Assembly: GCA_030683155.1 (NCBI GenBank)
Contig: JAUXMV010000004.1
Location: forward strand, 124,001-188,000
Reading direction: 5' to 3'
DNA from: Bacteroidales bacterium
GTDB lineage: Bacteria > Bacteroidota > Bacteroidia > Bacteroidales > F082
DNA: 64,000 bases
In this document: positions 9,920 through 18,804 of the stretch, piece after piece
Position numbering within the stretch: position 1 is the stretch's first letter
Layout of the letters: every line of letters begins with the position of its first letter
Translations under genes and position numbers: made by a program
The notes under the pieces: generated by a model
The model's database searches: none
What the model saw: only the letters and a program-made list of their open reading frames with translations
Told to the model about the DNA's origin: nothing

Positions 9920-10555
9920 CTAACAACCACAATTACTTTGCTTTTGATAATTTTGGTTGTCTCCACAAACACCACAGCCTTCTTCATCTCCATGATGATG
10001 ATGGTCGTGACTATGGTCATGGCTGTGACCTCCGCCACCACAGCAGCTGTCGTTTGGGGTACCGCAACCACAACCCGAAGCAACAGGATTCAACTCCTCA
10101 TAGGTTGCTTCTCTTACATTCAACACTTCACCAAAGGTGTATAGGCTTTTTCCTGCTAATGCATGGTTAAAGTCCATTGTCACGACATCTCCCTCAACTG
10201 AAATTACTCTTCCATCAAACGGATTGCCTTCATTGTCCATCATTGGAACAGTTCTGCCAATTTCCAGTGTACCAGCCTTAAGTTCTCCATTTATCATGAA
10301 TGCGGCCTTTGGAATATCCATCACAAGCTCTTCACGGTAATCGCCAAAACATTCATCAGGACTAAGCACAAACTCAAACTTTTCACCTGATTTTAATCCT
10401 AAAAGACGTGTTTCAAAGCTTTTAAGCAATCGGCCTGTACCAAAAACCATCGTCCGTGGATTTATCGCCGTTGCTTGTTCCAACAGTTCGCCTGATTCGT
10501 TTTCAACATGAATACTGTAGGATAAAACGCCTACTTTGTTTTCCTGTAATACCAT
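9920..10555 (-). CDS. slyD: FKBP-type peptidyl-prolyl isomerase, SlyD-like, with Cys/His metal-binding tail
   Basis: A 211-residue cytoplasmic prolyl isomerase and chaperone of the SlyD type. The FKBP core (about 1-75 and 130-150) is interrupted by an insert-in-flap domain, as in SlyD: AINPRTMVFGTGRLLKSFE, then PDECFGDYRE, then MDFNHALAGKSL. The family's HPLAGK is here NHALAGKSL. The last ~50 residues form an unusually metal-rich tail with eight Cys (GCGCG, SCC, GCGVC, NCGC) and a block of eight His within twelve residues. In enterobacterial SlyD a similar tail binds nickel; the metal here is unknown. A -7 candidate (TATTTTTG at 10627-10634) lies about 70 bases upstream. The gene stands alone. 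Confidence 0.88.
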   Translation of the reverse strand: MVLQENKVGVLSYSIHVENESGELLEQATAINPRTMVFGTGRLLKSFETRLLGLKSGEKFEFVLSPDECFGDYREELVMDIPKAAFMINGELKAGTLEIGRTVPMMDNEGNPFDGRVISVEGDVVTMDFNHALAGKSLYTFGEVLNVREATYEELNPVASGCGCGTPNDSCCGGGGHSHDHSHDHHHHGDEEGCGVCGDNQNYQKQSNCGC

Positions 10556-11048
10556 ATTATATTGTATGTTATTGATATTTAATATTTTACTAATTCATTT
10601 TGGTTTTTTCCCAATGTTAGCGCTTGCAAAAATACTACAAAATATTATTTAGAATGATTTTAAACAATGTTTTGTAAGATTTTTCAAATCAAATGATTTG
10701 GATACTGTTTTGGTGGCTTTAGATAGACTTCAAGAATAAAAATTTTAAAATTGAAGGAGTTATATATTTATAAGGAGAATAACTGAGAGTGACGAAAGTA
10801 GAAATCAGTTTTCATTTTTTAATTGTTCACTCACCTTTATTACAAAAAAGAAAAAAAGACCAATTTATACAGGTAAATGGTGTTTCTACCCACATTTCAT
10901 GAAGTGATATTCACGGTTTAATTAACCATCTTTCAATATATTAGAATGTTTTTCATGAAAAAGATAACAATTAGGTTGTAGGATTAAAATAATTTCCGTT
11001 ATTTTGCACTCCCTTTTTGAGGGGAAAACGATTTAATAATACAGAGCC
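10556..11048. other. 493-base AT-rich intergenic region between slyD and rpmB
   Basis: No convincing open reading frame, tRNA or structured RNA was seen here. It holds a candidate slyD -7 element (10627-10634, minus strand) and a candidate rpmB promoter (about 10976-11006, plus strand). The middle, including GGAG stretches near 10756 and 10773, could hide a short unrecognised gene or RNA, but nothing supports one. Confidence 0.5.
10976..11006 (+). promoter_or_regulatory. Candidate promoter of rpmB
   Basis: TTG at 10976-10978, 20 bases, then TTATTTTG at 10999-11006, which differs from TAnnTTTG at one position. The rpmB start is 42 bases downstream. Confidence 0.45.
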
Positions 11049-11291
11049 ATGTCAAAAGTTTGTCAGATTACAGGAAAGAAAGTTATATCAGGAAACCATG
11101 TTTCTCACTCCAATCGCAAAACAAGAAGGACGTTTGAGCCTAATTTGCATGTGAAACGTTTTTTTGTTCCTGAGATGGAAGAGTGGATTACGCTGAAAGT
11201 TTCAGCCGCTGGATTACGTACTATCAACAAAAAAGGCATTTATGCTGCTTTGCTAGATGCTGACAAATCAGGAAATCTATATCGTCACTAA
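11049..11291 (+). CDS. rpmB: 50S ribosomal protein L28
   Basis: An 80-residue ribosomal protein of the large subunit. It begins MSKVCQITGKKVISGNHVSHS and has the conserved NRKTRRTFEPNL segment, so the assignment is secure. In many Bacteroidetes rpmB is followed directly by rpmG (L33) and a small DUF4295 gene. Here only 92 bases and a terminator separate it from a TonB-dependent receptor gene, so neither partner is present at this locus. Confidence 0.96.
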   Translation: MSKVCQITGKKVISGNHVSHSNRKTRRTFEPNLHVKRFFVPEMEEWITLKVSAAGLRTINKKGIYAALLDADKSGNLYRH

Positions 11292-11311
11292 GAACCTGTA
11301 AAAATTTAGAT

Positions 11312-11346
11312 AAGGCTGCTGTTGTTTTACTTCAGCAGCTTTTTTC
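11312..11346 (+). terminator. Rho-independent terminator after rpmB
   Basis: Stem AAGGCTGCTG (11312-11321) and CAGCAGCTTT (11333-11342), pairing over 10 positions with one G-T wobble. The loop is 11 bases and a T run follows. Confidence 0.9.
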
Positions 11347-11383
11347 GTTTCTTTGCGTTTAAAGCGAAATAAAAAGCCGGTAA

Positions 11384-13942
11384 ATGAGTTTAAAACCCTA
11401 TATGTTTTTTTCTATGGGTTTCTTTAGATGTCATTGTTTAATATTTGTTCTCTTGTTGCTGCCGGTATTGGTTTTTGCCCAGCAGAAAGCTGTTGTCAAA
11501 GGCAAAGTTACTGATGAAAGAGGAAAAGCAATAGAACTTGCCAATATCGCTATCAAAGACGCTGCCGGTGGCATTACTACAGATTTCAGAGGTCAGTATG
11601 CTCTTCAGATTGAAGCCAATACAAACATTACACTTGTCTTTTCATTTGTTGGATACAAACAATCATTTCAAAATATACGGCTGAGGCCAGGTGAAGAAAT
11701 GCAACTCGATGTTGTGCTTTTTACAACTGCTACAACTTTGCCTGTTGCTGAAGTGCGCGACGCACGGATGCAAAGCAGCAGTATCACAAAACTAAACCCC
11801 AAAGAGGCCCGATTGCTTCCAGGTGTAAGCGGCGGCATCGAAGATTTGCTCAAAACATTGCCGGGCGTTTCATCAAACAACGAATTAAGCTCTCAATATA
11901 CTGTAAGAGGTGGAAACTTTGACGAAAACCTGGTTTACGTTAATGGCATAGAAATATACAGACCTTTTTTGGTTCGTTCGGGACAGCAGGAAGGTCTAAG
12001 CTTTTTGAATTCCGCATTGGTTTCAGGCATCAACTTCTCTGCCGGTGGTTTTGCTGCTGAATATGGAGACAAGCTTTCTTCAGTGCTTGACATCACATAT
12101 AAAAAACCTTCGGAAAAAGCGGCATCAGCCGCAGTGAGTCTTTTAGGTGGCGATGTTCATTTTGAAGGTGTTACGAAAAACCTGAAACTGAATTACCTTT
12201 TTGGCGCCAGATACAAAACAACACAATATGTGTTGAATGCCCTTGAAACGAAGGGCGAATACAAGCCAAATTTCGTGGATATTCAAACTTTGCTCAACTA
12301 TAATATTCATCGAAACTGGGAGCTTTCGCTTTTAGGTTATTATTCACGTAACAATTACAAACTGGTTCCTGAAACGCGCCAAACTGATTTCGGAACCATT
12401 CAGGAGGCTTACAGACTTACAATTTATTTCGATGGACAAGAAGTTGACCGCTACCGCACGGGGATGGGAGCTCTGACGCTTACACATCGACCCAACGATA
12501 ATACGGATCTGAAACTTATTGCTTCGGCATACAATACCATCGAATCAGAAACCTATGACATACAAGGGCAGTATTGGATTGGCAGACTTGAAACCAATCT
12601 CGGAAGCGAGCAGTTTGGCAACGTGATACAATCGCAAGGCGTTGGCACATTTATCGACCATGCACGCAATTATTTCGACGCAACAACCGTGAATATTGAG
12701 CACAAAGGGACTTTTGCCAAAGATCGAAGCGTTACTAAGTGGGGTCTGAGGTATCAGTTCCAGTACATACATGACAGAATGAATGAGTGGGAATTGCTCG
12801 ATTCGGCTGGCTTCACACTTCCCAGACCAGTTGACGATATTGGCAATCCAAATCCACCAAAAACTGATCTCATTCTGAATAATGTTGCCAAAGCTGACAA
12901 CATCCTTAAGTTAAACAACCTGAATGCTTTCACACAGCAATCATGGAATTTCTATGATGAAAAAAATACCGAATATACCCTTACAGCAGGTGTAAGATTA
13001 AACTACTGGGGTTATGCTAATGAATGGCTGCTGAGTCCTCGTCTGAATATTTCTATTCGTCCTGAATGGGAAAAAAGGATGATTTTCAGACTTGCATCCG
13101 GCGTATATTCACAATCGCCTTTCTATAGGGAAATGAGGTTATTCGATGGCAGTTTGTATGAAGACGCTCGTTCACAGCGCTCCTACCATTTTGTTGCCGG
13201 CAGCGATCTTGATTTCATGGCCTGGAACCGCCCTTTTGTTTTTACATCTGAAGTATATTATAAATATTTTGACAGGCTGATACCCTATGAAGTTGACAAT
13301 GTGCGTATCCGATATTATGCTGATCAGCAATCGACAGGCTATGCTGCCGGAATAGATTTGAAAGTAAACGGAGAATTTGTAAAAGGCATCGAAAGCTGGG
13401 CTAGTTTGTCTTTCATGAAAACTGCAGAAGACATCAAAGGTGATTTTTTTGACTACTATTTGAATACCGATGGTCAAAAAATTGGATTTTTTACTGAAAA
13501 CAAAGTTGTTGCTGACACAGTACGTGAATATCCGGGATTTATTCCACGACCAGCAGATCAGAGGGTTCAGTTTGCGGTTTTCTTTCAGGATTATATTCCC
13601 TATTATCCATCTTTCAGAGTACACCTGAAGATGTTGTTTGGTTCACGACTTCCCTTTGGACCTCCTAACACTGAACGCTATAAGCAAACACGACGCATGC
13701 CGGAATACCGTCGTGTGGATATTGGTTTTAGCAAACAGTTAATCAGTGAAGAAAATATTTCAAGCAAAGCAGCACTTCGTCACGTAAAAAATATGTGGAT
13801 AAGTCTGGAAGTATTTAACCTCCTTCAAATCAGAAACACCATTTCATACACATGGGTAAAGGATGTGAACAATATTCAGTACGGAGTTCCAAGTTATCTT
13901 ACACCCAGACAGGTTAACCTTAAGCTTGTTGTCGAATTTTGA
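11384..13942 (+). CDS. TonB-dependent outer-membrane receptor with carboxypeptidase-regulatory-like N-domain
   Basis: An 852-residue outer-membrane receptor. A signal peptide (about 1-32, ending VFAQ) is followed by a carboxypeptidase-D regulatory-like domain at about 37-115 (VKGKVTDERGKAIELANIAI, FVGYKQS). The plug domain is at about 140-245 (LKTLPGVSSNNE, YTVRGGNFDENLVYVNGIE, GGFAAEYGDKLSSVLDI). The rest is the beta-barrel, ending in a typical strand with a terminal Phe (VNLKLVVEF). No SusD-like lipoprotein gene follows, so it is not a SusCD glycan pair. The substrate is unknown; siderophore, cofactor and peptide uptake are all possible. It lies between two terminators, so is monocistronic or nearly so. 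Confidence 0.9.
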   Translation: MSLKPYMFFSMGFFRCHCLIFVLLLLPVLVFAQQKAVVKGKVTDERGKAIELANIAIKDAAGGITTDFRGQYALQIEANTNITLVFSFVGYKQSFQNIRLRPGEEMQLDVVLFTTATTLPVAEVRDARMQSSSITKLNPKEARLLPGVSGGIEDLLKTLPGVSSNNELSSQYTVRGGNFDENLVYVNGIEIYRPFLVRSGQQEGLSFLNSALVSGINFSAGGFAAEYGDKLSSVLDITYKKPSEKAASAAVSLLGGDVHFEGVTKNLKLNYLFGARYKTTQYVLNALETKGEYKPNFVDIQTLLNYNIHRNWELSLLGYYSRNNYKLVPETRQTDFGTIQEAYRLTIYFDGQEVDRYRTGMGALTLTHRPNDNTDLKLIASAYNTIESETYDIQGQYWIGRLETNLGSEQFGNVIQSQGVGTFIDHARNYFDATTVNIEHKGTFAKDRSVTKWGLRYQFQYIHDRMNEWELLDSAGFTLPRPVDDIGNPNPPKTDLILNNVAKADNILKLNNLNAFTQQSWNFYDEKNTEYTLTAGVRLNYWGYANEWLLSPRLNISIRPEWEKRMIFRLASGVYSQSPFYREMRLFDGSLYEDARSQRSYHFVAGSDLDFMAWNRPFVFTSEVYYKYFDRLIPYEVDNVRIRYYADQQSTGYAAGIDLKVNGEFVKGIESWASLSFMKTAEDIKGDFFDYYLNTDGQKIGFFTENKVVADTVREYPGFIPRPADQRVQFAVFFQDYIPYYPSFRVHLKMLFGSRLPFGPPNTERYKQTRRMPEYRRVDIGFSKQLISEENISSKAALRHVKNMWISLEVFNLLQIRNTISYTWVKDVNNIQYGVPSYLTPRQVNLKLVVEF

Positions 13943-14006
13943 ACATTCAGTTGTTAATTTTGTTTAAAGTTTATACTCTAATTTAAAACAATTCTAAATT
14001 AGATTG

Positions 14007-14014
14007 TAATTTTG
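14007..14014 (+). promoter_or_regulatory. -7 element of the superoxide dismutase gene
   Basis: TAATTTTG matches TAnnTTTG and lies 28 bases upstream of the start codon. A -33 TTG at the expected distance was not seen. Confidence 0.5.
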
Positions 14015-14042
14015 CATCATTAATCAATTAAATCAAAATATC

Positions 14043-14666
14043 ATGAATTCAAAAGTTTCCCAACTTCAATTTCCAGCTTTGCTATACGATTTCAATGCAC
14101 TAGAGCCGCATATCGATGCCATGACGATGGAAATTCATTATACCAGACACCATAAAGCTTATTTTGACAACCTTATGGCTGCAGTGAAAGACACACCTAT
14201 GGCAGATCTGTCATTTGAAGACCTGTTAAAAAACATCAGCAAGCTTCCTGTTGCTGTCCGTAACAATGGTGGTGGGCATTATAACCATGAACTATTTTGG
14301 AACGTAATGTCTCCAAATGGAGGTGGAACTCCCAAAGGTGCTTTGGCTGAAGCTATTGATAAAAACTTTGGTTCATTTGAACAACTAAAAGATCAGTTTA
14401 ACACAGCAGCTAAAACGCGTTTTGGCAGTGGATGGGCCTGGTTATCTGTAAAAGCAGATAAAAGCCTTTGCGTTTGTTCTTCACCAAATCAAGACAATCC
14501 TTTGATGGATGTATCCGATTGTCCCGGCATTCCAATTTTAGGCCTTGACGTATGGGAACATGCCTATTACCTCAAATATCAAAATAAACGCCCTGATTAT
14601 GTTAGTGCATTCTGGAATGTCATTAATTGGTCAGAGGTTGAAAACAACTATAATAAAGCATTATAA
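14043..14666 (+). CDS. sodB: Superoxide dismutase, Fe/Mn family
   Basis: A 207-residue cytoplasmic enzyme that dismutates superoxide. The four metal ligands are visible: H32 (MEIHYTRHH), H82 ([11 protein letters not shown]), D169 and H173 ([10 protein letters not shown]). There is no signal peptide. Sequence alone does not settle iron, manganese or cambialistic use, so the symbol is a convention. Own promoter and a strong terminator indicate a single-gene unit. Confidence 0.95.
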   Translation: MNSKVSQLQFPALLYDFNALEPHIDAMTMEIHYTRHHKAYFDNLMAAVKDTPMADLSFEDLLKNISKLPVAVRNNGGGHYNHELFWNVMSPNGGGTPKGALAEAIDKNFGSFEQLKDQFNTAAKTRFGSGWAWLSVKADKSLCVCSSPNQDNPLMDVSDCPGIPILGLDVWEHAYYLKYQNKRPDYVSAFWNVINWSEVENNYNKAL

Positions 14667-14680
14667 ATTAATGACTTATA

Positions 14681-14715
14681 AAAGAAAAGGCGCTTAATAA
14701 GCGCCTTTTCTTTTA
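14681..14715. terminator. Bidirectional terminator between sod and rocD
   Basis: A perfect 16-bp stem (AAAAGAAAAGGCGCTT at 14681-14696 with its complement at 14700-14715) and a 3-base loop. It works in both directions for the converging sod and rocD genes. Confidence 0.93.
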
Positions 14716-14729
14716 TATCTCGATTGATA

Positions 14730-15965
14730 TTACATCTTGTATTCAAGAAATACTTTGCGAATCCGGCTGATGGCCTCATGGAGCTGGTCTTCACTGATTA
14801 CCAATGGAGGGGCAAAGCGAATTATATTGCCATGTGTAGGTTTTGCCAGCACACCACTTTCAGCCATTTTCACGCACAGGTTCCATGCAGTGTGGCTTTC
14901 AGGGCTATCATTAACGATAATCGCATTGAGCAATCCTTTACCACGAACATGTGCAACAAGCTGACATTCAGAAATAAGTTTACTCATCTCTCTACGAAAT
15001 ATTTTACCGAGGTGCTCTGCTCTTTCAGCAAGGTTTTCTTCTTTCACGACTTCCAATGCAGCAATTGCAACACGCGCAGCCACAGGGTTTCCTCCAAAAG
15101 TAGATCCGTGTTGACCTGGCTTGATGCACAACATAATTTCATCATCTGCCAAAACTGCTGAAACGGGATAAACTCCACCTGAGAGTGCTTTACCTAAAAT
15201 GAGGATATCTGGACGGACACCTTCGTGTTCGCAGGCAATCAGTCGGCCTGTACGTGCAATACCAGTCTGAACTTCATCAGCGATAAAAAGAACATTTTTG
15301 GCCTTACACATTTCGTAAGCTTTTTTCAGATAGCCTTCATCCGGAACAAACACACCAGCCTCACCCTGAATAGGTTCAACAAGAAATCCGGCAATATTTG
15401 GATCTTCAAGTGCTGTCTCCAATGCAGCAAGATCATTATATGGAATTGTGACAAATCCGGGAGTATAAGGTCCAAAACCACCTCTTGAATCAGGATCGGT
15501 TGACATACTGATCACAGTAATGGTGCGACCGTGAAAATTATTTTCACAAACAATTATCTTGGCTTGATTTTCGGCTATACCTTTTTTATCATATGCCCAT
15601 TTACGGCAAAGTTTAAGTGCAGTTTCATCACCTTCAGCGCCTGTATTCATAGGTAACACTTTATCGTAGCCAAAAAATTCAGTGACAAATTTTTCGTATA
15701 CACCAAGTGCGTCATTGTAAAAAGCTCTTGAAGTAAGTGTAAGAGTTTTTGCCTGATCAACAAGTGCATTGATGATCTTTGGATGGCAATGACCCTGATT
15801 AACTGCTGAATAGGCTGAAAGAAAATCAAAGTATTCTTTACCTTCTACATCCCATACTAACGCACCATCTCCTTTGGAAAGAACTACCGGAAGCGGGTGA
15901 TAATTGTGTGCGCCATACTTATCTTCGAGCTCGATGGCTAATTGTGAAGTCATTTTCTCTGTCAT
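14730..15965 (-). CDS. rocD: Ornithine--oxo-acid aminotransferase
   Basis: A 411-residue class III PLP-dependent aminotransferase. It converts ornithine and 2-oxoglutarate to glutamate semialdehyde and glutamate, linking arginine and proline metabolism. The N-terminal [20 protein letters not shown] is diagnostic for ornithine aminotransferase. Other motifs are [18 protein letters not shown], the cofactor-binding Asp in [14 protein letters not shown], and the PLP lysine in [10 protein letters not shown] second ATG at codon 5 is possible. A -7 candidate lies at 16023-16030. No arginase or proline genes are adjacent. Confidence 0.95.
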   Translation of the reverse strand: MTEKMTSQLAIELEDKYGAHNYHPLPVVLSKGDGALVWDVEGKEYFDFLSAYSAVNQGHCHPKIINALVDQAKTLTLTSRAFYNDALGVYEKFVTEFFGYDKVLPMNTGAEGDETALKLCRKWAYDKKGIAENQAKIIVCENNFHGRTITVISMSTDPDSRGGFGPYTPGFVTIPYNDLAALETALEDPNIAGFLVEPIQGEAGVFVPDEGYLKKAYEMCKAKNVLFIADEVQTGIARTGRLIACEHEGVRPDILILGKALSGGVYPVSAVLADDEIMLCIKPGQHGSTFGGNPVAARVAIAALEVVKEENLAERAEHLGKIFRREMSKLISECQLVAHVRGKGLLNAIIVNDSPESHTAWNLCVKMAESGVLAKPTHGNIIRFAPPLVISEDQLHEAISRIRKVFLEYKM

Positions 15966-16022
15966 TTTGTTTCCGTGTTAAACAGTTTAAACTTATTTGT
16001 TAATATAATAACAATAAAGCTG

Positions 16023-16030
16023 CAAAGCTA
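16023..16030 (-). promoter_or_regulatory. -7 element of rocD
   Basis: TAGCTTTG on the minus strand matches TAnnTTTG and lies 57 bases upstream of the rocD ATG. No TTG was found at the -33 spacing. Confidence 0.45.
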
Positions 16031-16100
16031 AGAAATCTTGTTGACATAATTGGCATGTAAAGCTTAAATTATTCTTGACGATTTGCTCTTAAGTACTGTA

Positions 16101-17177
16101 TTACAGCAAATGACGGAATGGGAGGAGAATATATTCGAAAAACTTATTAATCAGCGGACGTCTTTTCCAATGTTCGAAATTGAACATATCAGTGTTTTCG
16201 ATTGTGTTTTTGATATACTCTTTCAATTGATCAACGATCAGATTCTCTGATCCAATTAAGACAATTTCGTACATATAACGAAAGCTTCGGTAATCAAAAT
16301 TTGGCGACCCAAGACTAAAATATCTATCATCAATCAGCATGATCTTGGCATGTAAATTATGGGGCAGATATAGCAAAAACTCTATGCCCTCCTGATGAAG
16401 CAGTCCAAGATATTTATTGCGTAGAATATCTACAAGGCCAACATCAGAACGTTTTGGGATGATGACTTTTACCTTTACTCCACGCTGTGAAGCATCGATT
16501 AACTCTTTTCGAAGGTTAAAGCCTGGAAGAAAATATGGTGTAAGTATGGTCACTGTCTTTTCGGCTTTTTTAATCATTTGAATGTATTTCTTCATGATCC
16601 TTTGCTTTGAAATTGATGGCATATCGCGCACAATCTCAAACTGATTGAAGCGTATTAGTCTAAGGTAGTTTGCTTTAACAAAAACATAAGTGTTGTAGAT
16701 ACTATAATCCTGTCTGAATATTTTTTTAAAAACCAACGACATAGGCCCTGTGATTCTGAGTACCGATTCACGCCAGTTGAGATTATATTCAGTGATATTG
16801 GATGATCCGATATAGGTAATTTCATCATCAATTATCAGCATCTTTCTGTGATTACGGCGATGACTCCGCGTGAAGATGTCGCTGTTAAACTTGATTTTCT
16901 CAAAAAACCTCACTTCACCGCCATATTTTTTGAGTGTATCAAAGAAATTATTATTGACTCCGGAACCTCCCCAAGCATCTACCAGAATTTTTACTTCAAC
17001 TCCCGCTTTGGCTTTTTTTGTAAGCAAATCCCTGAATTTAATTCCAATAGTATCATTTCCAATGCGGTAAGTTTCAATATAAATATAATCTTTAGCATTT
17101 TGGATATCATCAATCATGACATTGATGTACTTGATTGGCTCAGAAAACAAATGATATGGTTCATTAATCAAGTCCAT
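16101..17177 (-). CDS. Phospholipase D-family protein (cardiolipin synthase-like)
   Basis: A 358-residue protein with two HKD motifs. The first is H110-x-K112-x4-D117 (HRKMLIIDD), the second HAKIMLIDD at about residue 275. These are the paired active-site halves of the phospholipase D superfamily. Within it, cardiolipin synthases of the ClsB type (no N-terminal transmembrane helices) are the closest fit. It would join two phosphatidylglycerol molecules at the inner membrane. The C-terminal EYILLPFRHLL may be an amphipathic membrane contact. It lies 38 bases after the TPR gene on the same strand, so the two are probably co-transcribed. Another phosphatidyltransferase activity cannot be excluded. 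Confidence 0.85.
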   Translation of the reverse strand: MDLINEPYHLFSEPIKYINVMIDDIQNAKDYIYIETYRIGNDTIGIKFRDLLTKKAKAGVEVKILVDAWGGSGVNNNFFDTLKKYGGEVRFFEKIKFNSDIFTRSHRRNHRKMLIIDDEITYIGSSNITEYNLNWRESVLRITGPMSLVFKKIFRQDYSIYNTYVFVKANYLRLIRFNQFEIVRDMPSISKQRIMKKYIQMIKKAEKTVTILTPYFLPGFNLRKELIDASQRGVKVKVIIPKRSDVGLVDILRNKYLGLLHQEGIEFLLYLPHNLHAKIMLIDDRYFSLGSPNFDYRSFRYMYEIVLIGSENLIVDQLKEYIKNTIENTDMFNFEHWKRRPLINKFFEYILLPFRHLL

Positions 17178-17215
17178 ATATTTAGATGCTTTTTAACATA
17201 TATATCCAAAAACTA

Positions 17216-18688
17216 TTATTTATTGTTACCTGAGTTTTCGTGGCTTAGAAGTAATTCCGAATTGCTTTGAACGGCTTTCATGCTTAAATGTTTAATTTGG
17301 CGCATTACGTAGTAAATAATCACTGCTGTAAAAATGAGTCCAATTAAAGCAATGAATAAGTAATGGTATAAATTCAACTTCTTCTGTTGAGCTGTATTCT
17401 GAGCCGATAACTGTTCAACTTGTTGAAAAAGTTCTATATTACGGTATTTAATTTGCGATTCTCTGACCTGTGCAAGATTAAACTGATTTACCAAAGTATC
17501 ATGGTTAACTTTAAAGACTCGGTAATATTTCAGAAAAGATTGAAAATCACTTAAAGCCTCATAATTTTTCATGAATAAATCTGATACTATCGTATTGTAT
17601 TGGTCAATTTTATGTTCGGAAGCTTTTGTCATGCACTTTTCCAGATAGGTGTTTGAGAGCTGATAATTTTCAAGTCTATGATGAGTTTCTCCCAAATGGT
17701 AATAAACGCGCAAGATGCCTTGAACAACGCCAGAGTTTTCGTAAATCTGTAGAGACCTTTGAAAATATTGATCGGCTTTTATGATACTGTCTTGCCTTGC
17801 ATAAACAAGAGCCATATTAATTAAAACGTTCGCTATTGGAACTGGAGATCCATATTTTTCCCTGATTTCAAGTGATTTACGAAAATACATTGAAGCTGTC
17901 TCGAGTTCATCCTTATCGTATAAATAAATAAGGCCAACATTATTTAATGCCTGAGAAAGCATTTCCTTCATATCTAATTTTTCAAAAACTTCAATGGCGC
18001 TTTTCAACTCACCCAATGCTTTGTCATTTTCATCCCATTGCCAAAATATCAAACCAATATTCATAATTACTTTAGCATAAACAACTTCTTCTTTGAGTTC
18101 AGTGGCCAATATTTTCGTCTTGTAATAGGCGTCAAGAGCCTTATTATAAGCCCCGGTTTCATATAAAATATTGCCAGCAGCATGTGAAACTATCATGGCG
18201 ATTGAGTCACTGTTAATTTTTTCTCCAAGATTCAAAGCGTTTTCCAAATGACTGATTGCATTGTCATAATCGGATAATAAAAAGTATTGATGCCCAATTG
18301 AAGTATTCAGCAAAGCCATTTCTTTGAAATTTCCTGATTTTTCAAATGCCTCTAGAGATTTTGCATAATAATCCAGCGCTAGCAGATAATCGCCTGATTC
18401 CATTGCACTTGTTCCAAGGGATTTAAAAACTTCAGCTTTAAGCGCATCAAAGTTATTGGCGCTCGCATAATCCACCGCATCAAGACCTGTCTTTATCGAT
18501 TTATCAAAAGAAATTATGCGGTAAGCTTCAGACAATGCAATCAATGTTTTTACCCTGTCAGATCCTTTCTGCTTTAATAAAATCTGATTGATGCTGTCAA
18601 TACGTTCAAGTTCGTCTGCTTTTATAGTTGGAAATCCTAAAAAAACAAACAAAATAACGATGAAAATTACACTCCGTTCTGTTCTCAT
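17216..18688 (-). CDS. TPR-repeat protein with signal peptide and C-terminal transmembrane helix
   Basis: About 490 residues. I start at the ATG at 18688 (MRTERSVIFIVILFVFLGF), which gives a good signal peptide; an upstream ATG at 18730 would put a Cys-rich stretch before it. About 30-370 consists of TPR repeats (for example ALDYYAKSLEAFEKSGNF, AISHLENALNLGEK, ALNNVGLIYLYDK, ASMYFRKSLEI). A coiled coil follows, then one transmembrane helix near the end (YLFIALIGLIFTAVIIYYVM) and a ~30-residue tail. The layout matches the sensor half of Bacteroidetes TPR histidine kinases or TPR/LuxR regulators, but the protein stops after the helix with no kinase or DNA-binding domain. Function unknown. It precedes the phospholipase D-family gene. 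Confidence 0.8.
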   Translation of the reverse strand: MRTERSVIFIVILFVFLGFPTIKADELERIDSINQILLKQKGSDRVKTLIALSEAYRIISFDKSIKTGLDAVDYASANNFDALKAEVFKSLGTSAMESGDYLLALDYYAKSLEAFEKSGNFKEMALLNTSIGHQYFLLSDYDNAISHLENALNLGEKINSDSIAMIVSHAAGNILYETGAYNKALDAYYKTKILATELKEEVVYAKVIMNIGLIFWQWDENDKALGELKSAIEVFEKLDMKEMLSQALNNVGLIYLYDKDELETASMYFRKSLEIREKYGSPVPIANVLINMALVYARQDSIIKADQYFQRSLQIYENSGVVQGILRVYYHLGETHHRLENYQLSNTYLEKCMTKASEHKIDQYNTIVSDLFMKNYEALSDFQSFLKYYRVFKVNHDTLVNQFNLAQVRESQIKYRNIELFQQVEQLSAQNTAQQKKLNLYHYLFIALIGLIFTAVIIYYVMRQIKHLSMKAVQSNSELLLSHENSGNNK

Positions 18689-18783
18689 AATTAAAGCAAT
18701 AATACAAACTTTTTTGCATTGAATACACACTCAAAGCCATAAAATAAGGTCGTTGGAAAGATATTATATACAACCAATTAATA

Positions 18784-18791
18784 TATCTTTG
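18784..18791 (+). promoter_or_regulatory. -7 element of the yicC-gmk-MDR-nadD operon
   Basis: TATCTTTG matches TAnnTTTG and lies 13 bases before the ATG of yicC. No well-spaced -33 TTG is visible. Confidence 0.5.
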
Positions 18792-18804
18792 CCAAAAAGT
18801 GAGT

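Noticed and set aside
9820-10083. An 87-residue minus-strand reading frame and a 68-residue plus-strand one across the slyD tail
   Set aside because: They are shadows of the Cys/His-rich slyD codons; the real frame has a complete FKBP domain.
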